DNA of 64,000 nt from Pilaira anomala (taxonomy: Eukaryota > Mucoromycota > Mucoromycetes > Mucorales > Mucoraceae), in the NCBI GenBank assembly GCA_025716855.1, contig JAIXMQ010000003.1:542001-606000 (forward strand). Direction: 5' to 3'. Below, in pieces: positions 35,250 to 46,009 of the stretch. The notes beneath the pieces are model-generated. The model was not told the DNA's origin. It ran no database searches and saw only the letters and a list, made by a program, of their open reading frames with translations. Within the stretch, counting starts at the first letter, position 1; every line of letters starts with the position of its first letter. Both the position numbers and the translations under genes were made by a program.

Positions 35250-36021
35250 TACTTCTTGGTGGGACGATGGGAGGTACTGGTAGCAGCTTTACGTTTTAAA
35301 GAGAGGGGCGGGACAAGGAATTTCGCAGACATGTGTAATAGGAGTAGGTCTTTTATCTGTTGGTAACAAAAAAAAAAGAGTTACTGCAAGTCCAGGAACG
35401 AGAAACAAGACCATAATTGGTAGCTAATGTATGAGTAAGAGGTCAATTACAAGCCTCAGAGAAATTTTGTTGAGATTGTACAGGCATATATGTAATAGTG
35501 CCCGCATTAGAAATAACCCAAGACAAGCTACAACAAAAATATCTGATCCAAACCATTTTCATAGACTAAGGTCTGAAGTAAGGAATCGAGGACGATTAGA
35601 TATCATCGTATCTTTAACTACAAACTATGCTGGCTAGAGATTGGACCTGTTAAATGAAAGAGCTTTTTAGTCCAATTAATTAACATTACACCAAAACTCA
35701 CTTTTGAAGAGGGGAGGGAGATATTAAAGTAATGTCATGAATATAAAGGCCAGAGTCAACCAACTTTAATGAGAATATTTCAGCTTGTAAACCTGATATA
35801 TGAATTTTTTGGGCCGGGACATATTTTATTTGGTAATCTTTTGGCAAGAAATCAACAATATGGTCTACAATCACCTTTGATTCAATAGCTAATTTAAGCT
35901 TGATGTCAGATACAATTTTTAAGCTATAATTGCTATCGTTAGAGGCTTCGAGGTTGAGCAGACCAGTAGACTCAGATGATGGTGCGTTAGCTATAAACCT
36001 GGCATCGACTTCTAATCCTTT
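35250..36021 (-). pseudogene. Decayed coding relic, unnamed dispersed family
   Basis: On the minus strand a frame without an ATG stays open from about 36,021 to about 35,709, reading KKGLEVDARFIANAPSSEST, then LESKV-like IESKVIVDHIVDFLPKDYQ and YVPAQKIHISGLQAEIFSLK, then LVDSGLYIHDITLISPS. Further downstream, after stops, a clean tail reads MSAKFLVPPLSLKRKAATS and ends near 35,250. The look is of an old exon of a repeated Mucorales hypothetical protein (a GLQAEIFSLKLVDSGLYI block), but that family link is from memory. Lack of a start and the surrounding stops argue for a pseudogene. Confidence 0.35.
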
Positions 36022-36540
36022 TTTTTATGAATGAAGATTTAGAAGCGGACACCGGCTATACAACGATATACTTTCCTTGGAAACGTTGTATCAAACCAGT
36101 GAAGAGATAGAAGATACAAACAGATGTCCAGAAAAAGATGTTGTTGTGGAAAATTGCCTCTTGCTGATTTTGATCAAAAAAATGTAATCAAGCCAGGTTC
36201 GCTTCATCTTTTGCAACGTAATATGAGTCTTCTCAAATTTCGAGCAAGGAGAGAATAAAATAAAAATAAAAAGCAAGTATAGCTATTAAACAAGATATTG
36301 CACTGTATTATAAATTTATTCGATAGCTTTTCTAAAATCGTAACAGGTATACATGCTACTATGAATATAAATTTTTGCAACCTTGTTTGAAGCCAAGTAA
36401 TTTAGAAAGTAAATGCTCAGGATAATTTTGGGTAACAGATGATTTGTTTACACCACTAGCGAAATGATTAACAAAAAAAGTTTACTTATTGGAGATTACA
36501 GTTATATAATAAAGAACTTTAACTTATGGTAACGGCGCCT
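36022..36540. other. Spacer inside the graveyard
   Basis: AT-rich; only short open frames (minus 36,091-36,276) without recognisable content. Confidence 0.4.
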
Positions 36541-36795
36541 TCAGTGAACCGCATTTGAGGCGGTGGCGATTGCTTCATTTGTTGAGTTAAAGACCACGGG
36601 TTTTTTTCCTGTCTCCCAGATTGAATGAGAAATCTGTGTCATATTTAATGCAGTATTTATATTCCAATTCCAATTTAATAATTTTCTACAGTTACTGCAG
36701 TTTAACGCAGAACGGATTGATTTATCTGCTGTACGTATAGGTTTCTGGTTCCTGGTTTGACAATTGTAGCATATTTTCAAAATATTATCAATCAA
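36541..36795 (-). pseudogene. Fanzor/TnpB-type C-terminal remnant
   Basis: 84-residue minus-strand frame with the layout of the C-terminus of eukaryotic TnpB homologues (Fanzor): a zinc-binding pair of knuckles (CYNCQ, then CSNCRK) followed by the RuvC-III region WNWNINTALNM and a helix TQISHSIWETGKKP. In active proteins this block reads W-N-R-D-x-N-x-x-x-N; here R-D has become W-N, so the catalytic Asp is lost. No upstream RuvC-I/II or wedge domain is found in frame in the next kilobase. An old, inactive fragment is the best reading; another zinc-ribbon transposase is the alternative. Confidence 0.5.
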
Positions 36796-39153
36796 CTAAA
36801 TTTCAGGCTAAAGGTAGAAGTGCGGCAAGGCTTGCCTGAGAAGTTAAGTATTCATCTATCATCAAAAGAAATAGCTCTCCTCGAGATTGCCTTAATACAA
36901 GATATTTGTATATCATTCCTTTCAGCCATCTGGTACTGTCTATGTCTCAACCGAACTCGAGGAAAAAATAAATTCAATTATATCCGGTACCATATAAGAA
37001 TGAACGATTTTGTCTAAGATTTTTGTAGGTATATTCTGTATCAATCAAAGTGATATATTAGTGAAACTGAGTATAATAATTGATGTAAAATAAATTTATA
37101 TTTCCTTAACGATAGTTTATTTACTATCTTACTAATCAGGTATTTTACTACCACCCCTTCTACGTTCTCAACGTTATAGTTAAGATAAGCTGTTGTAACT
37201 ATTTGAAAGAGTCAGATAAGGAACTGGCATAACATTTCCTGTTATTTAAAGGGTTGACAAAAGCAGAGCACAGAATGGTAAAATCTATGTAGGTAGCCGC
37301 CAGACCAACTAGTGGGAGCCTATCTTCTTGTCGACTTATAGGCTCTTTTCCGAAAATTACTTTACAAATGGCGTAAACGAAATTCTGAGTAAAAATATGT
37401 TTACTTATTTTTGCATTTTGGTTTTTCACTATAAAATAATTGATATATAACTTGGCGTAGGTGATGACCTGTCTTTCAAAAATGATGATTGTGATTGTAT
37501 CTTGTTGAATAAATATTTATAATTTTTGTCTTTAGTAAAGGATTTAAGAGGTAATGTAATGGCGGCGCAACCTCCAAAATGGATTTTTGACTTTCTAGCC
37601 TTACTCGCTGACGGTCACCTTGCCCTAAAGATTTCGGGCAGAATATTTTCCATACTAAATACATGCACAGAGAATAAATATTTTTTATCGAGATTAGACA
37701 ATGAGCTAATTTGTGGGGTTTATGAAATGCTGTCTTACCGTTCATAACATAATACACGTTTCAAAGTTGTCCGTATATTGATAAGATCTCCTGTCTGGAT
37801 AACGTAGGTATGTGATTAAAGGAAAGAAAAAGATTGTATTGGTAGTAATTGTTCATGTTTTATGTTTGAAGGAAGAAAGATAAAAAAAAATTGATTTAAA
37901 TACATAATGAAACCAAAAAAAAAAAAAAAAAAAACTGTTTGTGTGGCGTGTAAAAAAACATGAAGAAGTCAACAATAATAATCAAGTAGTTATTGCAAAC
38001 TCAAGTGACTTAACTCGTTACTGAAGAACAGGTTCTCAGTTATTTTAATATTGTAGGATAAGCATAATATATATCATTCATTTTATAATTAATATTCCTA
38101 TGATCGATTGAACTTATCAGTTTGTAACTGGTCAAATACCAGTTGTAAAAATAAGAACAAACATCTTTTGTAAAAATCAGTGTCATAATATTTTATATAT
38201 TTTTACATTTTTAGCGCAAATCAGAGAATTTTGTAGAAATATTATACGAATGAGGTTAATAATCTGCGCGGCTATGATAATTATTAGGAACAACACAGCA
38301 CTTGAACGCGTCTTTATAAGACTAAATGTTGCTTATGCTTGATATACTAGAAGTATATCACTTTTAGTAATGCTTTATAAGCTTCCTGCTGTTAATATAT
38401 CATAATTATTTAGGAAAAAGCAAGTGCCTCAATATATTAAAGTAAGTAGATTCGTTTTCAAGTACTCTTATTATTAGTAACAATTTTATTTTAGATTAAT
38501 TTTTCATTCGACTTACAAGTCTGTAAGGTATTTTTTTTTTAATAAAAACACATATTATAACTCTTTCTAACTTTTTTCATAGAAGTAACTCAAGGTCTAT
38601 TATTCGTTCTGGCTCGTAGGCAGTTTTGTCAACCGACAGATGCCCGCGGATGAACTGGTGAAGTATATATATATATATATGTTTAGTATTATTTTTATTT
38701 GTAAATAAATATTTTTGACAAAAATGCATCTGTCTATAAGTCCAAACTTTATGTTCAGAAGCTAATCCTTTCTATTTTTTAAAAAATGCTCAAAACAATC
38801 TCTAGATGTTTAATTTTAAAATGACAGTAGACTTTTTTTATTCACGAGATCGGAGTAGTAAAACTGACGTTACATTTCGAAACTTCGAAATTACCAAAAT
38901 GGAAATGATCAAAAGTTGCAGTACGATACTCATACCTAATATCTCTTTTCTCTTTTCATACCATCAAATACTACTTCCTCTTAATAAAAATGCCTACCCA
39001 TAACCTTTTAAATATTGCCGAGATCTTGACGGAGAGATTAATTAACCTCATTGAAAAAGAATCAGAAAATGAAGACGATTATTCACTCGATTTGGTCGTA
39101 ATCACAGAGCCTATGCCTTGCACAATCATCGCCAGAGGTTAGACTTTGTCTCC
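36796..39153. other. Gene-free region with open frames of unknown origin
   Basis: Contains minus-strand frames at 37,199-37,429 and 37,476-37,757 and a plus frame at 37,526-37,747. Between about 37,550 and 37,640 the DNA is GC-richer than its surroundings and open on both strands, as often seen at repeat ends; no partner repeat was found. An A tract lies at about 37,914-37,934 and (TA)n at about 38,664-38,680. No gene supported. Confidence 0.35.
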
Positions 39154-39379
39154 TTGGACGACGGTTTGTGTAAGTACTTGTTTCGCTCTACGTAGGCAGA
39201 TATAAAGAGAATAGCCTGACAAAATCTCTTTTAGAAGCAACTCGTCTCAAAGTTTTACAATGAATCGAGACTATGCTTTAGCTATTATGCTTAGACGTTT
39301 AGCATATCCATCAAGACTGACTGATTTAGAATTGATTTTTAACATAGCATATGCAACAATTGGGATGATTTTTAACTAG
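39154..39379 (+). pseudogene. PIF/Harbinger (HARBI1-like) transposase remnant
   Basis: Two adjacent frames resemble the N-terminal part of HARBI1-type transposases. The first (from 39,154) reads LDDGLCKYLFRST, a TAG, then ADIKRIA and a TGA. After a frame change the second (39,260-39,379) reads MNRDYALAIMLRRLAYPSRL, then TDLELIFNIAYATIGMIFN. The pattern ALxIxLRRLAYPxRxxDL...F is characteristic of DDE_Tnp_4 proteins. Two in-frame stops, the frameshift and the lack of the catalytic core downstream show it is dead. Confidence 0.55.
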
Positions 39380-39654
39380 ATGATAGAGCGCTATTGTATA
39401 GCAGATTTGAACAAGGACTTAGGCTCAATAGAACTTTGTTGGTGTTGTTGCTGTTGTTGACAGATAAGTCTGCGTTGAGGAAGTCGTAAGTATTGTTAGA
39501 CATTTGAAATATTGTTATGTATACAGAAGAAGAAATAAATAAACCACAATGCTTTTTTAAAGCTCTTAAAACCATGACAATGACATGATGTATGTATGTA
39601 CATAGCACTAAAATCAAGAAATATGACAAATAGTTGTATGTGATTGGATAAAAT

Positions 39655-39719
39655 ATTTCGTGAATAACGAGCTTTTATTCACAGAATTTTCGAGGATAAC
39701 TCGACGTTATTCACGAAAT
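39655..39719. repeat. 15-bp inverted repeat
   Basis: ATTTCGTGAATAACG (39,655-39,669) pairs perfectly with CGTTATTCACGAAAT (39,705-39,719) across a 35-base spacer. The right arm contains the stop codon of the open frame at 39,707-39,937. Confidence 0.85.
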
Positions 39720-39937
39720 GTGGTGTAACGTGTGACCACGATTTCCTTTTTTAATAAATTTCGGGAGTAAATAACCAGCTCCCACAACTCTCTAGTAAAC
39801 TCTTTATCCTTGACATAACGACGCCCATACTTTTTTCTTAGACAGCAGTCATATACTTCTTCTACACGTCCCTGGTTTGTCCAAACTGCAACTTCTTTGG
39901 AACCAACTGGTTCCAGAAGACCACCTTGCATATCCAT
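39707..39937 (-). CDS. Unrecognised 76-residue open frame
   Basis: Minus-strand frame MDMQGGLLEPVGSKEVAVWT to VVTRYTTFRE. It looks coding-like (balanced composition, no low complexity) but no family is recognised. It lies immediately downstream of a decayed GT8 gene on the same strand and may be a further exon of that gene or a remnant of another. Its stop lies in an inverted repeat. Confidence 0.25.
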   Translation of the reverse strand: MDMQGGLLEPVGSKEVAVWTNQGRVEEVYDCCLRKKYGRRYVKDKEFTRELWELVIYSRNLLKKEIVVTRYTTFRE

Positions 39938-39994
39938 AAAAGATATCTAAATATAAGCTTCGCATATTTATAGATCCATATTTCATATTATTCC

Positions 39995-41027
39995 CCCCTT
40001 TTTTTTTAGTTGAATTTGCATTTGTCTTGAAGCGCGTGTTCATAGGCCGAATAAGTAACGATCATAATTTTTGATTCATTCTCTTTGATGTAAAAAGTAA
40101 GAATCCCTCGGCTTTGTTTCGCTTGTAAAATGAAGTACTTCAACCATATTTTTTGTTATGAAACCTGCTGCTAATGCCGAAAAGTGGTAAAAAGAAAATA
40201 TTGAAGTTAAATACATTTTTCTTTAAAACGAAAAGAATAAATACCATAAGTTTGACCATAAGATTATAGCTACGGGTAAAGGGTTGACAGGTTAATTGAG
40301 ATAATAACTGAGAAATCCCTGACCATCTATGTTATGAGTTGACACATTTTCGTATGTGCGCATGAGCGCTTGGTGAGTGTTAGCAGTAGGCTCAGCAACA
40401 AATATATGGGAGTTTACTACACCATCAATATCACTAACAGCCTTAAATTGAGGATATTTAAATAACTCGTCAATAAGTAGGCTATATGTATCAAGTTAGT
40501 CAAACTTCGGAGAAAAAAAGTTTATTTACATTTACAAACCATAGCATAGAAATGAACACAGACATGTTTAAAAAATATTTATGTCGTACAAAAATACACA
40601 TATCATTTATGCTACAGAAAATCACCTTTTCATATTGAACCAAATTCCACAAACTAAGTTTAGAGTAACGGCAAGCTTTATTATAACCTTTCTTTTTAGA
40701 AGCACTTAAATCCCAAGGATATCTTACCTGCATGTTGTCAGTTTTTTTTTTGTTTTGTTTAAATAAAACAAATTTTTACCTGATCGACAGGGATAATGTT
40801 TGCGTCAAGGTATGTTAGCATGTCTCTTGTAAGTTGTGTGACACGATGTAATACTAAGACCACAATGTCACATTTTGTGTTAGACTTTTCAAAGAAGGCA
40901 CTAATGCTTCAGCTTATTCACCCTGTGAAAACAAAGGTCAAAGGGATATAAAAAAACTAGATATGTTTCATTTTACCAAGATATCATCGCAGAGAGAAGT
41001 AGCAAAGGCTCTCTTCTTATTAATCAT
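39995..41027 (-). pseudogene. Decayed GT8 (glycogenin-like) glycosyltransferase
   Basis: Pieces of a family 8 glycosyltransferase are in order on the minus strand. MINKKRAFATSLCDDIL starts at 41,027. Next comes a frame with an early stop (about 40,926) and a shift into KSNTKCDIVVLVLHRVTQL. After an intron come YPWDLSASKKKGYNKACRYS and LSLWNLVQYEKVIF. Then LLIDELFKYPQFKAVSDIDG, VVNSHIFVAEP and DGQGFLSYYLN lead to a stop. After another shift come RSYNLMVKLMVF, then LHFTSETKPRDSYFLHQRE and RYLFGL. The manganese-binding D-x-D after YEKVIF is corrupted (SIND). Two TGG tryptophan codons expected near the end appear as TGA (40,076-40,078 and 40,040-40,042). Several independent lesions make this a clear pseudogene. 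Confidence 0.7.
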
Positions 41028-41284
41028 GTTTTTAGGTCTCGGTGTTGTTATGTTCTTATATAACCAACACCTTCACTTGAATATACAACTGATTTTTTTA
41101 AGCGGGGAACCGAGAATTTAATAAACAAAAGGCTAGCAAGTAGTTTCCACGTATTTTTGTTTATATTATACATATTCATATTTTTTTTAATGATGTAAAA
41201 AAAAAAAAAATAAGAGAAAAAGACGCAAAAATACTAATGAAACAAGATAAAATAAATCTACATTGACGCTAATAAAAGAGTAGT

Positions 41285-42430
41285 TTATACTCCATTAGCT
41301 GTTGCAATTGTTGCTATTGGTGGCGGTGTATTTGTAGCTTGGTGATCAATCAACATTTGAGGTTCATCTTTTCTCAATCTCTTTCTGATTTGTAGGATAT
41401 AACCAATTGTCGATAACGAAACGATAATACCAATGACAGATAATGTCGAATTACTAAGGATAACTACAGTATCGATATCAAAATTTAAAATATAAAATAG
41501 TTTCAATCCGAATTCCAATTCCAAGATCACGACATCGATTGCTGTCAAAAGTCTGAAGTGGAATTGACAAAACTTTGAATTGTCCCAGTAAAAATCCATG
41601 CGTGGTTGTGATGGTTTTGATCTGTCCAAGAAATAAACTGGTTCTAATGGTATTAAATCGTTTGCTAAATAATATAATACTGGTTTTAATACGAATGATT
41701 TATATTTTATCGGTACTAATGTAATAGCACAAGCAACACCGACGCCGGCAGTACTATTTGAATAAATAAAAACTTTAATAATCAATGTATGCATTTATAA
41801 AAAAAAGTTTATTCTTACATAAATGATTCTCTCATTAAAAGCATCTTTGGATCACCATTCAAAACGGCAAGTACAACAGATAAAATGAATCCTACATTTT
41901 ATGTTAATTAAGCGTCATGCATTTTTAATGCATAAAATAAAAATAAAAATAAAAATAAAAATAAAAATACCAAATATAACGCCAACACCTATTGAATCAA
42001 TACGCTTCATGAATATTGCCTGGACAATTACAGATACAATTGTTGGAGTGCTTGATAACACTAACGCCCAAACAGCTGGTAAATGAGGTTTTAATACATA
42101 ATAAAGAGCGATTGGTATTGCACCGTTCATAAACACGATATAAGCTATTCTTCTAAAAACTAACCACCTTCTTTTTCGTTTTGACATGGTATCGATACCT
42201 TCTAAGGTGGGTTTTGTGTTCATCTGCTCTTCATTGCCTTGTTCGCTGATTAAAATACTGTTTTGCTTTGATATCTCTTTGTAGCTTGGAGGGTACTGTT
42301 CAAGTTTTATTGAATATTGATCTTCAACTGCAGTCGTTCTATCGGCTGAAGAAGCAAATGAAGGAGAGGTGGAATCCCTTTCGATTTCCGAAAGGGTACG
42401 GGCTGTATGTGTAGTTAAATGAAGAGACAT
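41285..42430 (-). CDS. Multi-pass membrane protein, VC0807-like
   Basis: Three exons. A polar N-terminal tail of about 95 residues starts MSLHLTTHTARTLSEIERD (42,428-42,430) and contains YPPSY. Membrane segments follow: RIAYIVFMNGAIPIALYYVL, PAVWALVLSSTPTIVSVIVQ, a short middle exon GFILSVVLAVLNGDPKMLL, then TAGVGVACAITLVPI, and in the last exon VVILELEFGLKLFYILN and STLSVIGIIVSLSTIGYIL. The tail ends with Pro/Ala repeats (NTPPPIATIATANGV). The first intron carries an (AAAAAT)n repeat (about 41,936-41,967). The arrangement and the H-L/ALVLSSTPT and NGDPK blocks resemble the VC0807 family of unknown function; that name is from memory. Confidence 0.65.
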
Positions 42431-42740
42431 TAATATATAAAGAGAGTAATAAAAAGAGGAAGAAAAGAGAAATAAAGGGGAAAATGTATTATCCAAGTCA
42501 GGTTTAAAAGGATTGAATGGAGGAGAGGAATGTTACTTTTAATCTGTACTGTCTTCACACTTAGCATAATAGGTTGGTATTATATATATATATATATATA
42601 TATGCATATATAATTTTACTGTACATATACCAATTGTGCCGGTGCATATACCGTTATATATATATTATAATAATTATTATGAAATTATAAAGGAGATGTT
42701 GTATTTATTAAAATTCTTTTTATTACAATCGCAGGGAGAG

Positions 42741-43731
42741 TTAGATCTCTGTTAATTGGTGGATTAAGCTGGATCGCCATTTTTGATAATCTGCATATCT
42801 TTTTGTGTTGAGGTAATCTTGGTGATTTATCATTGAAACAATACCAGAAACTGGCTTAATAACTTTCTCTGGCGTTATCTTTCTCTTCTTTTTATTTTCT
42901 ACTTCTCCTTCCTTCTTATTATTCTCCTCTTTCTTTTTATCCTCCTGGATCGAATTTGACGTTTTCCCTCTCTTTGATGTACGTCCAATTGAGGTCGATT
43001 CGCTCTTAAACTGTTCAATCTTTTTACTTGATGTTTCCCTGACAGCTTTGATACTTTTGTTTAATTCTGCTGTGCTACATCCACAAATCGAATGTAGTCT
43101 ATCTTTATCCAAATTTTTCTATTATTGGAGTTTTTTTTTCGCAAGTTAGATTTTCATACATGTCATTTTTATTTCCACACTTACACCAAATGATTTCGCA
43201 CAAATATACATGATAGCACCTTTCCAACAAGAATCTTCCAATTCTTTTTGTGCATTCAACTTTTTTGCACCAGTTAATTTATTTAGATAATTTGTCGAAA
43301 AATCTTGCCACAAGTCGTTGGCATGAGTTAACATGGTGGTTGAACCCAATGCTACAGCTAACATATCCAAAGTAACTTTGTTCTGTAAGTTTAATTGTTG
43401 ACGTACTATTCGAAGCACTGATTCGTAAGCAGAGAGTGTACATCCAGCAAGCTGGGCTCCTAACTTCATGTCCCAATCGTAATTCTTTAAGCTAATATGA
43501 AATATATTAAATATTGGTGCTCTCTATCTCTGTGGTTTTTTTCCTTGGTAAAGGAAATTACCTTTCATATGCGAGTTGAATACAAATGACAGGTTTTAAG
43601 TTGGGACCTTTCTCGAATATTTTGTTTGGTGTGTTTGTAAGTTTTCCTTGAAATTCTTCTGCTCGTTGTTTTACTTTTACATTATCTGCTAAGCTGAGTC
43701 GATCAAGACAATGAGTAATTGGATTTGCCAT
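42741..43731 (-). CDS. ORC6: Origin recognition complex subunit 6
   Basis: Replication-origin protein with TFIIB-like cyclin folds. Three exons. The first (MANPITHCLDRLSLADNVKV, then RAEEFQGKL) gives the N-terminal fold with ICIQLAYER. The second (LKNYDWDMKLGAQLAG...YESVLRIVRQQLNL...KVTLDMLAVALGS) covers the first and second folds up to AIMYICAKSFG. The third starts KNLDKDRLHSICGCSTAELN, then a basic, disordered linker (KKRKITPEKVIKP), and ends with the ORC3-binding helix YADYQKWRSSLIHQL. The start at 43,729-43,731 is the only Met that gives the family N-terminus. About 285 residues, similar to animal ORC6 plus a longer linker. Confidence 0.82.
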
Positions 43732-45460
43732 AATAAAGTATTTAGTTTGTTGTTTAACTCAGCGCGCGTGTGCTTTTTCCAGATTTCGAAGAAAAAAGTA
43801 AGAATAGCCGTTCATAGGGTGGCTTAAACTTTTTCTCTTGAATGAAGAATTGTTCTTCCGTAGTTTTTCTTTCGGTAAGCGTTCTTTCAAATAAGAAATA
43901 ATAAAATCACCTAAAGATCCCGTTTCATTCGATGCAGATTGTTTGTGATCCGTACACAAACTGGCACAGAGTGCTGATAAATTGCCTTATGCAACTCATT
44001 GAATATGACCAAATAAAGTTCTTTTTTCTTTAAAAGTGATACAAATCGTTTATATTAGATACAGAAATCGTGGTTGAAACAAAAGAAAAAAATATGTTCA
44101 GCATCACATGGTGAACTTTTCTGTATACTTAGTTCTATCTAAAAAAAAAAAAAAAAAAAAAAAAAAATGCTCGATTACTTAGTTTTTATTGGATCATAAA
44201 GTGGTTTATTATATACGATTTGTGCTTTTAATTAAAAAGTACATTATGATGATAACAATACGTCACATGAAATGACAAGTGATTTTTATTTAAAATAGTA
44301 AGATGTGATATGTCAGAAAGATTCTACATGCAGCAAGAAAAGACGCAATTGCTGACTGTATACAATTGCAATTAATAATTTCTGTCTGAAAACATATAAA
44401 TAAATAAATGAAGATAAACTCCCAGAGAATGGAAAACTGGTTTATGTTTTGTATTCGAAGATCGAGTGTATAACCTGCTCCGATTAAATGGAATCGTGTG
44501 TGCGAACTTTATACATTAACCTTGAGGGTGGGTACAGGAACCAGCTACTACAAATATATACAATGTATACGTAATTTAGCCAATTTAATACTGATTTGTT
44601 CAACACAAGATGTGTTGTATCGCAAAACAAATACTATCTGATGATATTACTTGTTATTAATTCGTTTCGATGTAGTTTGGTACTCTTTCTCTCCCTATAT
44701 AAAATATATATACATATATATATATTATTTTGACATATTTTAAAAAAGAGTTTCCGATTTAGCCAGGAGATAATGTAATAATAGAATAACTACGCGTCTC
44801 TTTAAAAAAAGATATTATATTTATATATTATAAATGCACCGCCTCAATATGGAACAGTGAGACGATTAACATCCTGCTCCGCCATCTATTGTTTAAAAAA
44901 AACCCTCAAACTCCTCTTGATATTAGTAATCTGGACTGATCATAATTTTTTTAATATATTTTTCAGGGATTGAGTCTATTAACCCTTTTACGCACTTTTT
45001 ATTATTATTGTTATTGCTTAACAAACAACAAATAAAAGGTATGGGTGACAAACCCCAACCTTCGACTAAATCCTTTTGCCCCCAACCATTCTTTGGGTTT
45101 TGGAACAAAGTTTTAGCAAATAAAGATGCGTTTGTATTTAAACTTTTTAGTTTTTCCCCTCTCTCACAAGTGCTATACTGTTAGCCTGGAGAAGGACGGG
45201 TCGGATGCCGGTTGGGCAAGGGAATGCGGCGAATATTTATCCTTTCTTCTTTTTGTTTTTAAGCGGGGGAAAAACCTAATGAATTACCGCATTTAGAAAT
45301 TGAGAGCGCCGGAGTACTTTAAAAAAAAAGAGGCTGCTCAAAATGGGTTACTCTCACCCGCACCCACCCCCCTTTCTGAAATGTATATAAATACATCTTA
45401 TTTTCTCTTTTTTTTTCTTTACTCTTCTATCATTTTTTCCCTTTTTCAAAAATAAATAAA
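43732..45460. other. Gene-free spacer with promoter of the 45,461 gene
   Basis: A minus-strand open frame (43,759-43,959; LGDFIISYLKERLPKEKLRK) directly upstream of ORC6 has no recognisable product. An A tract lies at about 44,142-44,167. The last 100 bp holds a C-rich patch (CACCCGCACCCACCCCCC, about 45,356-45,373) and a TATA-like GTATATAAATA (about 45,383) before the next start codon. Confidence 0.45.
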
Positions 45461-46009
45461 ATGTCGGCAGTAAATATTAAATCAAGACCACAATCTTTTG
45501 TATACCCACATTTCCACGACACACAATCTACAAGAAGAACTAATAAAGAGACAGAAATTGATAAATCAGTCTATCACTTGCTATCATTGTACTTAAATGC
45601 CGATTCCTTGGATAAAATAAATTCTACGCCTTCATTACTTTCCTTACCTACTAAGCAATCATTAAAGCATACAACTTCGCCTTATTGGAGAACCAAATCA
45701 AATCGTAATGCGACAACACCTAAGCGAAACTGGCTTGGAGAAGAAGAATCTCATCGACACAGTCAACAAGAGATGTTATTAGAAAGAAACACGCTCAAGA
45801 ATTCTACAACAACACTAGTTCATAATAACGATGAAAGTGTGATAAAAACAATTAAAAAAAGAACAAAGTCAGTTTCATTTAATGAAACAGTTACAGTTAT
45901 ATTATCACACGACATGAAATCTTTTAGTCAACTCAAGCAAGCCGATCTTGAAACTTCAACCGAAGATGATGATGAGTTGATATTTGTAGACGCTCTTGAA
46001 TTTATCTAA
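45461..46009 (+). CDS. Small disordered protein with PP1-docking-like motif
   Basis: 182-residue intronless protein, MSAVNIKSRPQSFVYPHFHD to DDELIFVDALEFI. It is rich in Ser, Thr, Asn and Lys, with no membrane segment or signal peptide. Near the C-terminus, KKRTKSVSFNETVTVILSHD contains K-S-V-S-F preceded by basic residues. This fits the RVxF consensus ([RK]x(0,1)[VI]xF) by which regulatory subunits bind protein phosphatase 1, and the F-N-E-T-V pattern is common around that site. A TATA-like box and C-rich promoter lie just upstream. No named family recognised; PP1 regulator is an inference from the motif. Confidence 0.6.
   Translation: MSAVNIKSRPQSFVYPHFHDTQSTRRTNKETEIDKSVYHLLSLYLNADSLDKINSTPSLLSLPTKQSLKHTTSPYWRTKSNRNATTPKRNWLGEEESHRHSQQEMLLERNTLKNSTTTLVHNNDESVIKTIKKRTKSVSFNETVTVILSHDMKSFSQLKQADLETSTEDDDELIFVDALEFI

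Noticed and set aside
37476..37757. Open frames on both strands near 37.6 kb taken as a gene
   Set aside because: Both strands are open and neither product is recognised; more like a repeat fragment.
43759..43959. ORF just upstream of ORC6
   Set aside because: Hydrophilic peptide with no recognised product, in a promoter position; support too weak for a gene.
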